Notes: generated by a model not told the origin, from the letters alone. DNA of 64,000 bases from an uncultured Aquimarina sp. (GCF_947495315.1 NZ_CANLYD010000009.1:124001-188000), one strand, 5' to 3'. Counted from the first letter of the stretch, positions 1-9,384 are shown. Numbers and translations: made by a program.

Positions 1-42
1 AAATATTTTACCAGCCTAAAAACAAGGATTAAGAAAGAAAAC

Positions 43-56
43 AGGTATTTATACCT
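43..56. promoter_or_regulatory. palindrome upstream of the oxidase operon
   Basis: The sequence AGGTAT-TT-ATACCT is a perfect 6-bp inverted repeat. Its centre lies about 35 bp upstream of a Bacteroidota-type -7 element, a position that suits an activator or operator site for the tyrosinase operon. A regulator is not identifiable from the window. Chance occurrence in AT-rich DNA is possible. Confidence 0.35.
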
Positions 57-80
57 ATACCATATTTTCCCTGTTACACC

Positions 81-88
81 TAACTTTG
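81..88 (+). promoter_or_regulatory. -7 promoter element, oxidase operon
   Basis: TAACTTTG matches the Bacteroidota -7 consensus TAnnTTTG exactly and ends 36 bp before the tyrosinase start codon. No clear TTG (-33) element lies 19-20 bp upstream, which would fit an activator-dependent promoter. Confidence 0.45.
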
Positions 89-124
89 AGAAGCATGGCT
101 TAACTAAAAATATAACACACGATT

Positions 125-2383
125 ATGTCTGGTAAAAAGAAAAAAACTTCTCAATACGAACTGGTAAAAGAAATCCTTAATACACTACAAGGAAAAACAG
201 TTCCCAGTTATCAAGGATTACATGCTTTTTGGTTAGATCCTAAAACTTTTATGACAGCTTTCTTATATGGACAACGACTGATTGCTCCAAAGAATGATTC
301 AAATTCTAATCAGGAATCTGATGGGTGTTGTGGATCTAAAGATATATCTTCAGTACCCACTGTTGCCAAACAACCTGTTAAAAGTGGTGAAGGATGTTGT
401 GGATCACAAAAAAGTTCTTCTGATACTGCTTCATTGGAGCCAGCGGTCTCTGCCGTACAGCAACCACCTACAACAACTTCTATAGGCGATTGCTGGCCAT
501 CAGGAGGTTCTGGTGGTGGAGGTGGAAGTAGCCCAACTCAAAAACGAAGTGATCAATCTGCAATTATTATAGGATTAAAAGGACACTATCCTTTTGATGG
601 TAGTATATTTCCAAAACTATTGTGGGATGCCTCTGCCATAGCTTCTGCAGACCAAATACAAACTATTGCTAATTGGATCGATGCAGATTGTCCGCTTACC
701 CTAGAAGAAGAACAGAAAAGCGCAGCAAAAGTATCAGAGGTTTCTACCAACAACTCGAGACTTGCATTGGCAAATGGAGAATTGCTTCATCAAGTATCTA
801 CCAACAAAACCAGCCAGGATCACCGAGATAATAAAGGTCTTACTATTAGAAAAGAAGTAAGTTCTCTAACACCTGAAGAATTAGCAACTTTTAGGGAAGC
901 CCTGAACTGTATGTTTCAATATACAGACTTTTGGCAAGATGAAAGAAGCTTTGACTATTGGGCAAGAATTCATACAGATTCTTGTCAGCATGGATGGGAA
1001 CAGTTTACTACCTGGCACAGATTATATCTATACTTTTTTGAGCAAAAATTACAAGATTATGATCAGAATATTGCATTGCCATATTGGTCTTGGTCCGATT
1101 ATGCTGATCAAAATAAGAATACCTTTAACAACAAAGAATATGATCTGGGTGTCCTGCCAGAAGCCTATGGATGTTATCTAACCCAAAAAGGATTAGACAA
1201 ACTCAAAGACAAAAAAACTTCTGAAGGCAAATCCATATTAAATAAGAAAGAAATTTCTGCTTTAGAAAAGATTGTAAAAAAGGGGACCGTATATAATTCA
1301 GGTTTGCGTTTTTTAAAAGCCGCTGGAATTCCTTACGAAATTATCAATGTTAATAATGTAGCTGTTTGGTCCAATAAAATAAGAGCTATTTATGATATTC
1401 TTAAAGAAACTAATCCATTGTGGTTTCCGAATAGATGGCCTGGATCTATGGGTCCACTATCACAATATCCAACCAAAAATGATATAAACTTGCTCCTTTC
1501 CATGGATAACTTTGGGGATTTTGGAGGAGGACCCTCTTATGACCATCATTATGGATCGTTAGAAAAAGTGCATAACGGCATGCATAATTTTTCTGGAGGG
1601 ACCAATCCTACATATCCAGATAATAGCGATGAATGGAAAAAGATATACCAAAAACTAAAGCTCACTCCTGATCCCCAAAACCAGGAAAATCCTGTGTACG
1701 GGTGGATGACGGATAACAGAATAACAGCTTTTGACCCATTATTTTGGGCACACCATTCTAATGTAGACCGAATATGGGCACGATGGCAAGAATTACATAC
1801 CGGAACTCCGCAGGAAATGAATGCTGTTTTGGCTCCTTGGTCCATGACCGTTCAGGATACCATGAGTATCCAAAAGTTAGGATATACGTACATGAGAGAT
1901 TCTGTATTTTATGATGTATCTAGTAAAGTAGGACTGGTAAAATTTAATAGTGCGCCTACTAAAGTTTCAACAAATACATTAGATACACACCGCAAAGCTG
2001 AAATCAAAATTCATAGAGTCCAACGAGGAAATCTACAAAATGCACATATCAGAGTATTCTTAAACGCTCCTGACGCTTCTATGGATACCCCTACAAAAGG
2101 AAATGATCATTTTGTTGAGGAAATTTCCACGTTTCACGGAAGCTGTTATGGAGGCCCTGGACATTGTAATTTACCTCTGGATAAAACAAGACAATTTGAT
2201 TTTAGACAATTACATCACCATGAACCCAGAAATTATAAAATTAACGCCACAGATGCAGTACAACGGATCTTGAATAATGGCGCAAAAGATATTACAATAC
2301 AACTAGTAATTCTGGGTATTGATGGAAAACAGATAGACAACGCTGTATACATCGATGGTGTATCCTTAAACTTCATGGACTAA
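125..2383 (+). CDS. tyrosinase family copper oxidase
   Basis: Type-3 dicopper protein of 752 residues. The CuA ligands are visible as His283, His289 and His298, and the CuB ligands as His483, His487 and His544 in the family motifs HNGMH and DPLFWAHHSNVDRIW. A CQH triplet places Cys287 two residues before a CuA histidine, as in fungal tyrosinases where this pair forms a thioether. The N-terminal 170 residues are unusual: two GCCGS motifs, a Gly/Ser linker around residue 125-140, then a segment ending in IANWIDADCP. No signal peptide is seen, so it is probably cytoplasmic or non-classically exported. Expected chemistry is oxidation of phenols or tyrosine residues to quinones; the substrate is unknown. 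It is first gene of a tight operon (16 bp to the LodA-like gene). Confidence 0.88.
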   Translation: MSGKKKKTSQYELVKEILNTLQGKTVPSYQGLHAFWLDPKTFMTAFLYGQRLIAPKNDSNSNQESDGCCGSKDISSVPTVAKQPVKSGEGCCGSQKSSSDTASLEPAVSAVQQPPTTTSIGDCWPSGGSGGGGGSSPTQKRSDQSAIIIGLKGHYPFDGSIFPKLLWDASAIASADQIQTIANWIDADCPLTLEEEQKSAAKVSEVSTNNSRLALANGELLHQVSTNKTSQDHRDNKGLTIRKEVSSLTPEELATFREALNCMFQYTDFWQDERSFDYWARIHTDSCQHGWEQFTTWHRLYLYFFEQKLQDYDQNIALPYWSWSDYADQNKNTFNNKEYDLGVLPEAYGCYLTQKGLDKLKDKKTSEGKSILNKKEISALEKIVKKGTVYNSGLRFLKAAGIPYEIINVNNVAVWSNKIRAIYDILKETNPLWFPNRWPGSMGPLSQYPTKNDINLLLSMDNFGDFGGGPSYDHHYGSLEKVHNGMHNFSGGTNPTYPDNSDEWKKIYQKLKLTPDPQNQENPVYGWMTDNRITAFDPLFWAHHSNVDRIWARWQELHTGTPQEMNAVLAPWSMTVQDTMSIQKLGYTYMRDSVFYDVSSKVGLVKFNSAPTKVSTNTLDTHRKAEIKIHRVQRGNLQNAHIRVFLNAPDASMDTPTKGNDHFVEEISTFHGSCYGGPGHCNLPLDKTRQFDFRQLHHHEPRNYKINATDAVQRILNNGAKDITIQLVILGIDGKQIDNAVYIDGVSLNFMD

Positions 2384-2399
2384 ATTAAAGCAACACATA

Positions 2400-4613
2400 A
2401 TGGACAATACATATACTACTTTTAAAATTCACCCAAGTATTGGAATCGCCAGACTTGGCAACACTGATGATGATTTCTACCTTACTCCAGAGCAACCTGG
2501 AACATTACCTATAGCTTGTGATGAAATGGGAAGAGAACAAAAAGACTCAAAAGGAAATCCAATCAGAGTAAGCTCTTTCAAAGACAGTAGTGATTTATCT
2601 AAAATCAAGAAACAAGCTGCTCGATTTAGAGTATTTGCATACAAAAACGAAGAAGATACTGAAGGTGAAGAGATCAAAGTTGGGGGCACTTATAATTTTG
2701 TATATCAAACTGCAGTTACAGCACCAAGAATGGTTCAGGGAAAAGTCACTGATATTGATTGGACTGTCCATTTGGCGAATAAAAAAGCCTCCTGGTATGA
2801 ATTTCAGGAAACTGATGGAGAACACGGGTATGCTCCTAGTCATCCGCTTCGTAATCCTGAAATCACTCAACCCGATTTAAGAAGACAACTCATTATTGAT
2901 CCAGGACCACTTACGGTAAACCTTAAAAACAACAAAGGTGCTTTTGCGAAATTTGGTTCAGAAAGTAAGAAGATGGATGTGAGTAAGTATAAAAAAGTAT
3001 CGTATCCACAGACCTTTCCGCCTTCAGATATACAACCTAACGCTATTGAAACATTAGGGAATCTAATGGTTAATGAGCAGGAAAAAAATATCCGACTTAT
3101 TGTATTGGGTGGAAATGGTAATTCTGGATCTACTACAACCCCTGTTATTGAAAGTTTTGTAAATAATGATGGTTGGTTTGATGATATCTCTGATGGACCC
3201 GTAACAGCTAAAATCGAATATACATTTACGGATATTACCTATGATGGCGATAAAGAAATAAAAACCAAAACTAAGGGAAAAATGGACGTACAGGTTCCTG
3301 CCTGGGTTGTAGTGGGATATCCAAGATACGTTCCTGAAATGGAAGATATGATCACTATGGATGAAAAGATGTATGATCTTTTTGTTCGTAAAATGGCATA
3401 TGATCCACAAGTGTTTGGTGTACCTCCTTTCACAAAAGAAAACAACAGTCCCAAAACACAAGAAGAATTGGATATATGGAGAAATGAAGCACGATACAAC
3501 CCTGATTATTATCCAAAATTTTATAAAGAATTATGGCCACAATTGCGAAGGCCGGATGACTTTAAATACACTTTTGTTTTTGACTTCTTTGGTGGAGGTG
3601 ATCCTCATAATCGTGGTACTGGTGGAAATTTAAACTATGAAACCCTTTCTATCCCTCCAGAAAATGGAAAAGATCCGTATTACAGATTGAGACAATTTGT
3701 ACTCGGAATTATGAGACAAACAAACCAGTTAAATGACTATGAAGTAGAGGGAAACTATAATTCCACTTCTAATAAACCACGTTTAATGCCTATGCTATGT
3801 GGTAACAATCCGATTAGTAATACGGCTCCTGAGAAGTTTCTTTCTATGACAGAAACCCAGTTGTTCTTTTTAAAGCAATGGGGCAACGGAAAATTTGTGA
3901 ATGAGTGTACTGAATGGGGAGAAAGCAATAAAAAATGTACTAATCCATGGGTAAATCCTCCTACAACAGGTATTGGAATTGACAGAGGTGTATTGAGTAA
4001 TGTACTAGGAGGCGCGTTTTGTCCTGGAGGAGAACTTTCGTGGATTGTTAATAATCCAGCTATCTATAGTGAACCATATAGAATTAAACATGCTACTTAT
4101 ATTGCTGGAGGGTTAAGTATTCCTCAACCAATTGCCAATACAGATGGTAGTACCGCTCCTAATCTTTCAGCAGGACTTGAACCAGGTGATTTGACAAAAT
4201 ATATTGGTATTCCCTGGCAAGCAGATTTTCACGAATGTACATTTCAGAATATTAATATCACTTATGAAAAATGGAACAACATTTATCCAGAATCAACCGG
4301 TGATCCAGTAGAGCAACAAATAGCATATAATATTCCTTGGTGGCCAGCTCACAGGCCTATTGTGGTTCCAGAATCTTTAAATGGATCACAAGTATATTGG
4401 GCATCAGGAATTCCTAATAATAAAGCTGGTGATCTGCAAATGGTACAAGCATGGAAAGACCTTGGATTTTTAATTGCAGAAGGTACCGGAATTACTAGGC
4501 AATTTTATCAAATAGAGCGAAATAATGACGCACTTGGTGATCCTGTAAAACCTGGAGATCGTGTATTAGGGCAAAGTTTTGGAGAGTCAAATAAAGAAAG
4601 TAACAACAATTAA
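2400..4613 (+). CDS. LodA-like quinoprotein amino-acid oxidase (CTQ)
   Basis: 737 residues of the LodA/GoxA family, recognised from the N-terminal HPSIGIARLGN motif and the C-terminal PWQADF motif. These enzymes oxidise an amino acid (lysine epsilon-amine in LodA, glycine in GoxA), releasing ammonia and hydrogen peroxide, with a cysteine tryptophylquinone made from their own residues. Here Cys541 (in FCPGGE) and Trp606 (in PWQADF) are 65 residues apart, the same spacing as Cys516 and Trp581 of Marinomonas LodA. Position 537, four before the Cys, is Gly where LodA has a catalytic Asp. No signal peptide. Downstream by 13 bp lies the LodB-type maturation gene after one small gene. Substrate cannot be told from sequence. 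Confidence 0.87.
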   Translation: MDNTYTTFKIHPSIGIARLGNTDDDFYLTPEQPGTLPIACDEMGREQKDSKGNPIRVSSFKDSSDLSKIKKQAARFRVFAYKNEEDTEGEEIKVGGTYNFVYQTAVTAPRMVQGKVTDIDWTVHLANKKASWYEFQETDGEHGYAPSHPLRNPEITQPDLRRQLIIDPGPLTVNLKNNKGAFAKFGSESKKMDVSKYKKVSYPQTFPPSDIQPNAIETLGNLMVNEQEKNIRLIVLGGNGNSGSTTTPVIESFVNNDGWFDDISDGPVTAKIEYTFTDITYDGDKEIKTKTKGKMDVQVPAWVVVGYPRYVPEMEDMITMDEKMYDLFVRKMAYDPQVFGVPPFTKENNSPKTQEELDIWRNEARYNPDYYPKFYKELWPQLRRPDDFKYTFVFDFFGGGDPHNRGTGGNLNYETLSIPPENGKDPYYRLRQFVLGIMRQTNQLNDYEVEGNYNSTSNKPRLMPMLCGNNPISNTAPEKFLSMTETQLFFLKQWGNGKFVNECTEWGESNKKCTNPWVNPPTTGIGIDRGVLSNVLGGAFCPGGELSWIVNNPAIYSEPYRIKHATYIAGGLSIPQPIANTDGSTAPNLSAGLEPGDLTKYIGIPWQADFHECTFQNINITYEKWNNIYPESTGDPVEQQIAYNIPWWPAHRPIVVPESLNGSQVYWASGIPNNKAGDLQMVQAWKDLGFLIAEGTGITRQFYQIERNNDALGDPVKPGDRVLGQSFGESNKESNNN

Positions 4614-4619
4614 ATCATT

Positions 4620-5063
4620 ATGAACACATCGACTAATTCAGTTCCCGAAATCCTTACCGGGATATGGACTTATAGAAGTTTTCTAAGCAATCCTGACTTA
4701 GATGTAGATTTTGATTCATTAGAATTCGGAAGAGGAAATATAAAAATAAGCGAAGCTCCTATGCAAACTCTGGATGGTCTGATATATGGTCCAGGATGGG
4801 AACTGAAACTAAGCGGTTCTATTGGATATGGAAATCCATTTACACTCCAATTTCAAGGAAAAGGAATTGTCGGTGGTGCAGAATGGATCTACAACTACTT
4901 AGGATATTATGTGCCAAATTGGATGAATGGTGTTGATCAGCGTCCTGCTATTGTTGGATCAATAGTAAGGGCTATTCCACATCCAACGGGCCCTAATGGA
5001 AAATCTACTGCTCCTGCAGGCGTAGTCGCGCAATGGATCGCCGTAAAACAAGATCCTAGCTAA
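4620..5063 (+). CDS. small protein of the LodA/LodB operon, unknown function
   Basis: 147 residues with no signal peptide, no Cys and no family I recognise. It is rich in Gly, Trp, Tyr and Ile, with short alternating hydrophobic stretches that suggest a beta-rich fold (a lipocalin-like small barrel is possible). It starts 6 bp after the LodA-like gene and its TAA shares a base with the ATG of the LodB-like gene (TAATG), so translation is probably coupled. Its place between the quinoprotein and its maturase suggests a partner subunit, chaperone or substrate of the oxidases; this is inference from position only. Confidence 0.75.
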   Translation: MNTSTNSVPEILTGIWTYRSFLSNPDLDVDFDSLEFGRGNIKISEAPMQTLDGLIYGPGWELKLSGSIGYGNPFTLQFQGKGIVGGAEWIYNYLGYYVPNWMNGVDQRPAIVGSIVRAIPHPTGPNGKSTAPAGVVAQWIAVKQDPS

Positions 5064-6211
5064 TGAAGAATAATCCATATACATATGACGTAGTTGTGAT
5101 AGGTGGTGGCGTTGCAGGATGTGCTACCGCAATTGCTTTAAAAAATGAAGCTCCTGAACTTCGTATTGCAATTATCGAACGTAAACCATCTTTCAACCCT
5201 AATAACACTTGTGTATATCGAATAGGAGAGACACTACCTCCTAATGCTTCTCAGCAATTACAAAAATTGGGGATTTGGAGTTCTTTTCTAGAGTGTAATT
5301 TTATAACTGCCTATGGAACCTCTGCTGCTTGGGGATCCTCAGAATTATATCATAATGAATATATCTATTCCCCTTATGGATACGGATGGCACCTGGATCG
5401 AATCGCTTTTGATCAATTTATGATTAAAGAAGCACAAAAAAGAGGTATCCTCTTCTATTTCGAAAGCAGTATTACTTCATCAGAAAAGAAAACTAAGTAT
5501 TGGTCTTTACAAGTCAATTATAAACAAGACATCCTATCTATAAACTCCAGTTTTGCGATAGATGCCACCGGTAAAAAAGCTGCATTCTCTAGTCTCCAGA
5601 AATCTACTAAGATTAAGAAAGACCAGATGGTTGGAGTTTATCGTTTTTATGTTTCAAAAGATCAACATAATGATACTACTGGAATAGGGAATGGAACTTG
5701 CGTCGAAACCGATCAAAATGGATGGTGGTATAGTGCTACATTACCCAATAAAACTATCGTAGTTGGCTATATGACTGATGCTGATATTGCAAATCAGTTA
5801 CAACTTCGAAAAAAAGAAGCTTTTGACAATCTATTAAGCAGAACTAAACACACTAATAACCGAATAAAAAATACTACGCACATCTCGCAGCCTCAGGTAA
5901 CAGCAGCTCATACGCAATATCTTAGCACTGTTACTGGCGATTCTTGGCTTGCGGTAGGTGATGCGGCTTCCAGCTATGACCCTATTTCGTCCTTAGGAAT
6001 TTTTAAATCATTAACCATGAGTCAGTTTGCAGCTTATGCCACCTTAGATGATCTAAAAGGAGATCGATCCGGATTACAAAAATATCAGCAAATCATTACT
6101 CAGGATTATAAAGGATATCTGAAAAAGAGACAAGAATACTATGCCCAGGAAGATCGATATACTACATCGCTTTTTTGGAAAAGAAGACATGCTAATCAAA
6201 ATTATAACTAG
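5063..6211 (+). CDS. LodB-like FAD-dependent oxidoreductase
   Basis: 382-residue flavoprotein of the tryptophan-halogenase/geranylgeranyl-reductase superfamily. The N-terminal dinucleotide motif VVVIGGGVAGCATA sits at residues 10-23, and a second FAD motif, WLAVGDAASSYDPISSLG, lies near residue 300. In Marinomonas the LodB protein is needed to build the CTQ cofactor of LodA, and genes of this family sit beside LodA-like genes; the same role is inferred here. Start codon overlaps the stop of the preceding gene by one base. The halogenase KxWxW-type lysine signature was not evident, so halogenation is not proposed. Confidence 0.85.
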   Translation: MKNNPYTYDVVVIGGGVAGCATAIALKNEAPELRIAIIERKPSFNPNNTCVYRIGETLPPNASQQLQKLGIWSSFLECNFITAYGTSAAWGSSELYHNEYIYSPYGYGWHLDRIAFDQFMIKEAQKRGILFYFESSITSSEKKTKYWSLQVNYKQDILSINSSFAIDATGKKAAFSSLQKSTKIKKDQMVGVYRFYVSKDQHNDTTGIGNGTCVETDQNGWWYSATLPNKTIVVGYMTDADIANQLQLRKKEAFDNLLSRTKHTNNRIKNTTHISQPQVTAAHTQYLSTVTGDSWLAVGDAASSYDPISSLGIFKSLTMSQFAAYATLDDLKGDRSGLQKYQQIITQDYKGYLKKRQEYYAQEDRYTTSLFWKRRHANQNYN

Positions 6212-6232
6212 TAACCTTAAATTTTTTATACT

Positions 6233-7852
6233 ATGAAACACACACTACAACTTTTCTACTCAAATTTGAATCAACTCGCGATGATTTTATGTATTTCGCT
6301 ACTACTATTTTCTTGTGATGATAAGGTAACGATAGAAGGGAATAATGATAAAGCTGAAGTAACTATTAATGAGAATGATTATAAAAAAATTCCTTCTCCT
6401 GTTAAGTTTTCTGCAGACATTCCTGTAGACGTGGATCCTGTAATTCAAAAAAAACTGAAAGACAAAAAGAATATATTCAAGCTTAATGAGAAATTCAATG
6501 AATATAGCTGGCAAGCATTTATAGCTATTATGTGGCCCAGAGATGAAAAAGGAAAACCAACGGAGAAATTTACAGATAAAGGAGAACCTACATGGTTAAG
6601 TTGGAAAGAAGCCTTCCAGGTATATCGCAAGGATGGAAAAACGCCTGCTCCTTGGGGAAGCCCAAGAACTGCATCTGGATTAGGATTACACGATGATAAG
6701 ATATCCGAAGATGCCAGATTAGTACTTTCTTCTGCTACACCTACACACCCTAAAAACTTTGATATCGCTGATGAAGTAGACCAGGCTTTTGCAGGAAAAT
6801 TATTTGATCAAAACGGAAATGTGGTGGTGTATGAAGTGTTAATGAACAAAGAAGAGTTTGATTATATTGTTACCAATAAACTTTATAACAAAAATGGACA
6901 AACAAAATTTTCTGAAAGCGGTATTGCAAATTTTCCAAAAGGAGATTATAAAAACAATAAGCTGGGAGCAATAGAAATCAAATTTGCCTGGAAAATATTA
7001 GAAGATACTGACATTAAAGATCGGTACTATAGAGAAGAAGGATATATCATTGCCCCTGATGGGACTTCTTTAGTTAAAAAAGATTTAGGCATGATTGGTT
7101 TTCATATTAGTCAAAAAACGCCAACGGGAAAACAATGGGTATGGTCTACATTCGAACATATTGATAATCTAGATCAAAATGTTATTGAAAAAGATGGGAA
7201 GACAACGGTAACCCCTCCTTCACTAACAGATCCAAATTGTGAGATATGTCCAGTAAATGTAGATGTAACAAACGGTGGCACAACCTATACTCATAACAAA
7301 GGAGCACACGGAGATTTTTGGACCATTTCTAGTAGTAATACAGATAAATATTACGCTAATAGTGACGTAATGAAAACCCAGGCTAAACGTATGGTGGACA
7401 TACCTGTTCGTGTACAACGAGTAAATGAAAAGATGCAAACCTATTTTAAACAGCAAAAAAGTGTTTGGCAGTATTATCAACTAATCGATACTCAATATCC
7501 ATTAGATCAAAACGCTCTTCCAGGAAATCATACAGAGGCCGGATATAAAGTTCCAGAATCTGTTGTTAATAAACCTGGTGGAAACCCTAATCTGGCGTTA
7601 CTAACCAATATCACTATGGAGACTTTTTTCCAGGGAGGAAACCAATCGGCATCCAATTTAATGGAAGCAAATCCTGTGAGTGATATTACTATTTTTGGTA
7701 CAGAAAGCTGTATGGGTTGTCACTCTAGTGCTGGAATCTATGAATATAAAAACGGAAAAGTAACATCAGGAGACCAGTTAAGTGGAGATTTTAGCTGGCT
7801 GCTTGGCAAAGCACAATGGGAAGAAGGGAAGCCTAAAAAACCATCCAACTAA
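6233..7852 (+). CDS. haem-binding lipoprotein of the oxidase operon
   Basis: 539 residues. A long N-terminal hydrophobic stretch ends in LLLFSC with Cys28 as the likely lipidated residue, followed by acidic residues, so the protein should be anchored outside the inner membrane. A single CMGCH motif at residues 493-497 is a c-type haem attachment site near the C terminus. The central 400 residues contain conserved-looking Trp-rich motifs (YSWQAFIAIMW, WVWSTFEH) but match no enzyme I can name. It follows the LodB-like gene by 21 bp. A role as electron carrier or acceptor for products of the oxidases is inference; the compartments differ, since the oxidases lack signal peptides. Confidence 0.8.
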   Translation: MKHTLQLFYSNLNQLAMILCISLLLFSCDDKVTIEGNNDKAEVTINENDYKKIPSPVKFSADIPVDVDPVIQKKLKDKKNIFKLNEKFNEYSWQAFIAIMWPRDEKGKPTEKFTDKGEPTWLSWKEAFQVYRKDGKTPAPWGSPRTASGLGLHDDKISEDARLVLSSATPTHPKNFDIADEVDQAFAGKLFDQNGNVVVYEVLMNKEEFDYIVTNKLYNKNGQTKFSESGIANFPKGDYKNNKLGAIEIKFAWKILEDTDIKDRYYREEGYIIAPDGTSLVKKDLGMIGFHISQKTPTGKQWVWSTFEHIDNLDQNVIEKDGKTTVTPPSLTDPNCEICPVNVDVTNGGTTYTHNKGAHGDFWTISSSNTDKYYANSDVMKTQAKRMVDIPVRVQRVNEKMQTYFKQQKSVWQYYQLIDTQYPLDQNALPGNHTEAGYKVPESVVNKPGGNPNLALLTNITMETFFQGGNQSASNLMEANPVSDITIFGTESCMGCHSSAGIYEYKNGKVTSGDQLSGDFSWLLGKAQWEEGKPKKPSN

Positions 7853-7987
7853 CTGATTTACGATCACAATCAAGCGAGGTTTTTACAAAGCATCGTATTC
7901 ACTTCGTTTTGATTGCTTTAAATAATATATCATTTTAACACCCCTTTTTTGCCTACAATCAAGTTTAATTATAAAACACAACAGCAA

Positions 7988-8422
7988 ATGTATACTTCAA
8001 ACAAAAACTCCTGTTCTTGTGCTACCAAAACTTCAAAAAAACAAGTTGGTAATCATACAAAGAAAATGAGCGCTCTGAATATACTATCTGCTGTTGTGTT
8101 TTTTCTATTCCCAAAATGTGCCTTCTGTTGGGCGGCTTATGCTTCGTTTTTTAGTTTTATAGGATTCGGACAACTGGAATACAACTCTAAATGGAAATAT
8201 ATTATTCTTACAACATTTCTTTTGGGTAGTATGATACTAATGTGGAAACATTATAAAAACAAATCCTGGATTAATGTCCTACTATATACTTCAGGGCTTT
8301 CTATTTTACTGATCGCCTATTATCTTAACTATAGTCAGACTTGGTGGTTATATATAGTTGCTTTCCTGATGGTTTTAAGTAATTTCCATTTACAAAAAAA
8401 ACAGATACTAACCCATCATTAA
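7988..8422 (+). CDS. small four-helix membrane protein with Cys pairs, MerC-like
   Basis: About 144 residues with four predicted membrane helices. The first helix carries KCAFCWAAY, a CxxC-type pair at the membrane, and the N-terminal tail has CSC. This resembles MerC-type small metal-handling membrane proteins, but similarity is only at motif level. The frame is open back to a TTG at 7949; I prefer the ATG at 7988, preceded by the A-rich sequence typical of Bacteroidota starts. It lies 135 bp after the haem lipoprotein, so membership of that operon is uncertain; a copper-handling role beside a tyrosinase would be attractive but is not shown. Confidence 0.65.
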   Translation: MYTSNKNSCSCATKTSKKQVGNHTKKMSALNILSAVVFFLFPKCAFCWAAYASFFSFIGFGQLEYNSKWKYIILTTFLLGSMILMWKHYKNKSWINVLLYTSGLSILLIAYYLNYSQTWWLYIVAFLMVLSNFHLQKKQILTHH

Positions 8423-8487
8423 TATTTATTAAATAGTAGTCTACAAAAAACATATAGTATTGTATATTTATACAAAAAGTACTTTAT

Positions 8488-9384
8488 ATGTCATCCCAAT
8501 CCCGTCTGGATCGCGCTTATAAGAATGCAAAAGTCATTTCTTTTGATGACAGTTCTAAATTTATCTTGTTTAGTGATTGCCATAGAGGTGATAATAGTTT
8601 TGCAGATGATTTTGCGAATAATCGAAATATCTACTTCCACGCGTTGACACATTATTATAATGAAGGATTTACCTATTGTGAATTAGGAGATGGTGATGAA
8701 CTATGGGAAAACCTAAATTTTGAAACTATTCTTAGAGCACATAAAAATGTATTCGAATTACTTCAAAAATTCTTTTTCGAAAATAGACTAGAAATGATAT
8801 GGGGAAATCATGATATGGTTTATCGAGATCAAAAGTATGTAAAAAAGCATTTAAGCACTTATTTTGATCAAAAAACAAATCAAGAGACTCCTCTTTTTCC
8901 TGAAATACAATTTCAGGAAGCAATTATACTAAAACATCAGGATTCCAAGCAAGATATATTTCTTTTACACGGCCATCAAGCAGATTTTATGAACTATGTA
9001 GGATGGAGAATTAATAGATTCCTGGTTCGTGTTTTGTGGAAGCCTCTTCAGGTTGTAGGAATCGCTGATCCAACCAGTCCTGCTAAAAATTACAAAGAAA
9101 CTATTAAAGTAGAGCGAAGAATTAAAAAATGGATTGCTAATCATGAAAATCAATTTACTATTATAGGTCACACCCATCGCCCTCGTTTTCCTGAAGCTGG
9201 TGAATTAGCACTTTTTAACGATGGAAGTTGTGTACATCCAAGGTCAATTACCGGAATTGAAATCGAAAATGGAAGTATCACTTTAATCAAATGGCAAATC
9301 GCTACTACAGAAGATGGAACTCTCAAAATTATTAGAGTACCTCTGGAGGGACCTCAAAAATTGACCGATTTCATTACTGATTAA
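8488..9384 (+). CDS. calcineurin-like metallophosphoesterase
   Basis: 298 residues with the metallophosphoesterase motifs in order: FSDCHRGD (residues about 27-34), GDGDELW, WGNHD, a mid-protein HGHQ, and IGHTHRP near residue 230. These bind the two-metal centre. The family includes nucleotide, phospholipid (LpxH-like) and protein phosphatases, and the substrate is not clear. The spacing DxH-GD-GNHD-H-GHTH is complete, so it should be active. Stop is 12 bp before the AraC-type regulator gene. Confidence 0.85.
   Translation: MSSQSRLDRAYKNAKVISFDDSSKFILFSDCHRGDNSFADDFANNRNIYFHALTHYYNEGFTYCELGDGDELWENLNFETILRAHKNVFELLQKFFFENRLEMIWGNHDMVYRDQKYVKKHLSTYFDQKTNQETPLFPEIQFQEAIILKHQDSKQDIFLLHGHQADFMNYVGWRINRFLVRVLWKPLQVVGIADPTSPAKNYKETIKVERRIKKWIANHENQFTIIGHTHRPRFPEAGELALFNDGSCVHPRSITGIEIENGSITLIKWQIATTEDGTLKIIRVPLEGPQKLTDFITD

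Noticed and set aside
1549..1845. 98-codon open frame opposite the tyrosinase
   Set aside because: Lies fully inside a well-supported gene with clear copper motifs; no start context or family likeness.
3063..3461. 132-codon open frame opposite the LodA-like gene
   Set aside because: Antisense shadow inside a complete family gene.
7860..7925. Hairpin-like sequence after the haem lipoprotein gene
   Set aside because: AATCAA...TTGATT arms pair only with several mismatches and no T run follows, so I do not call a terminator.
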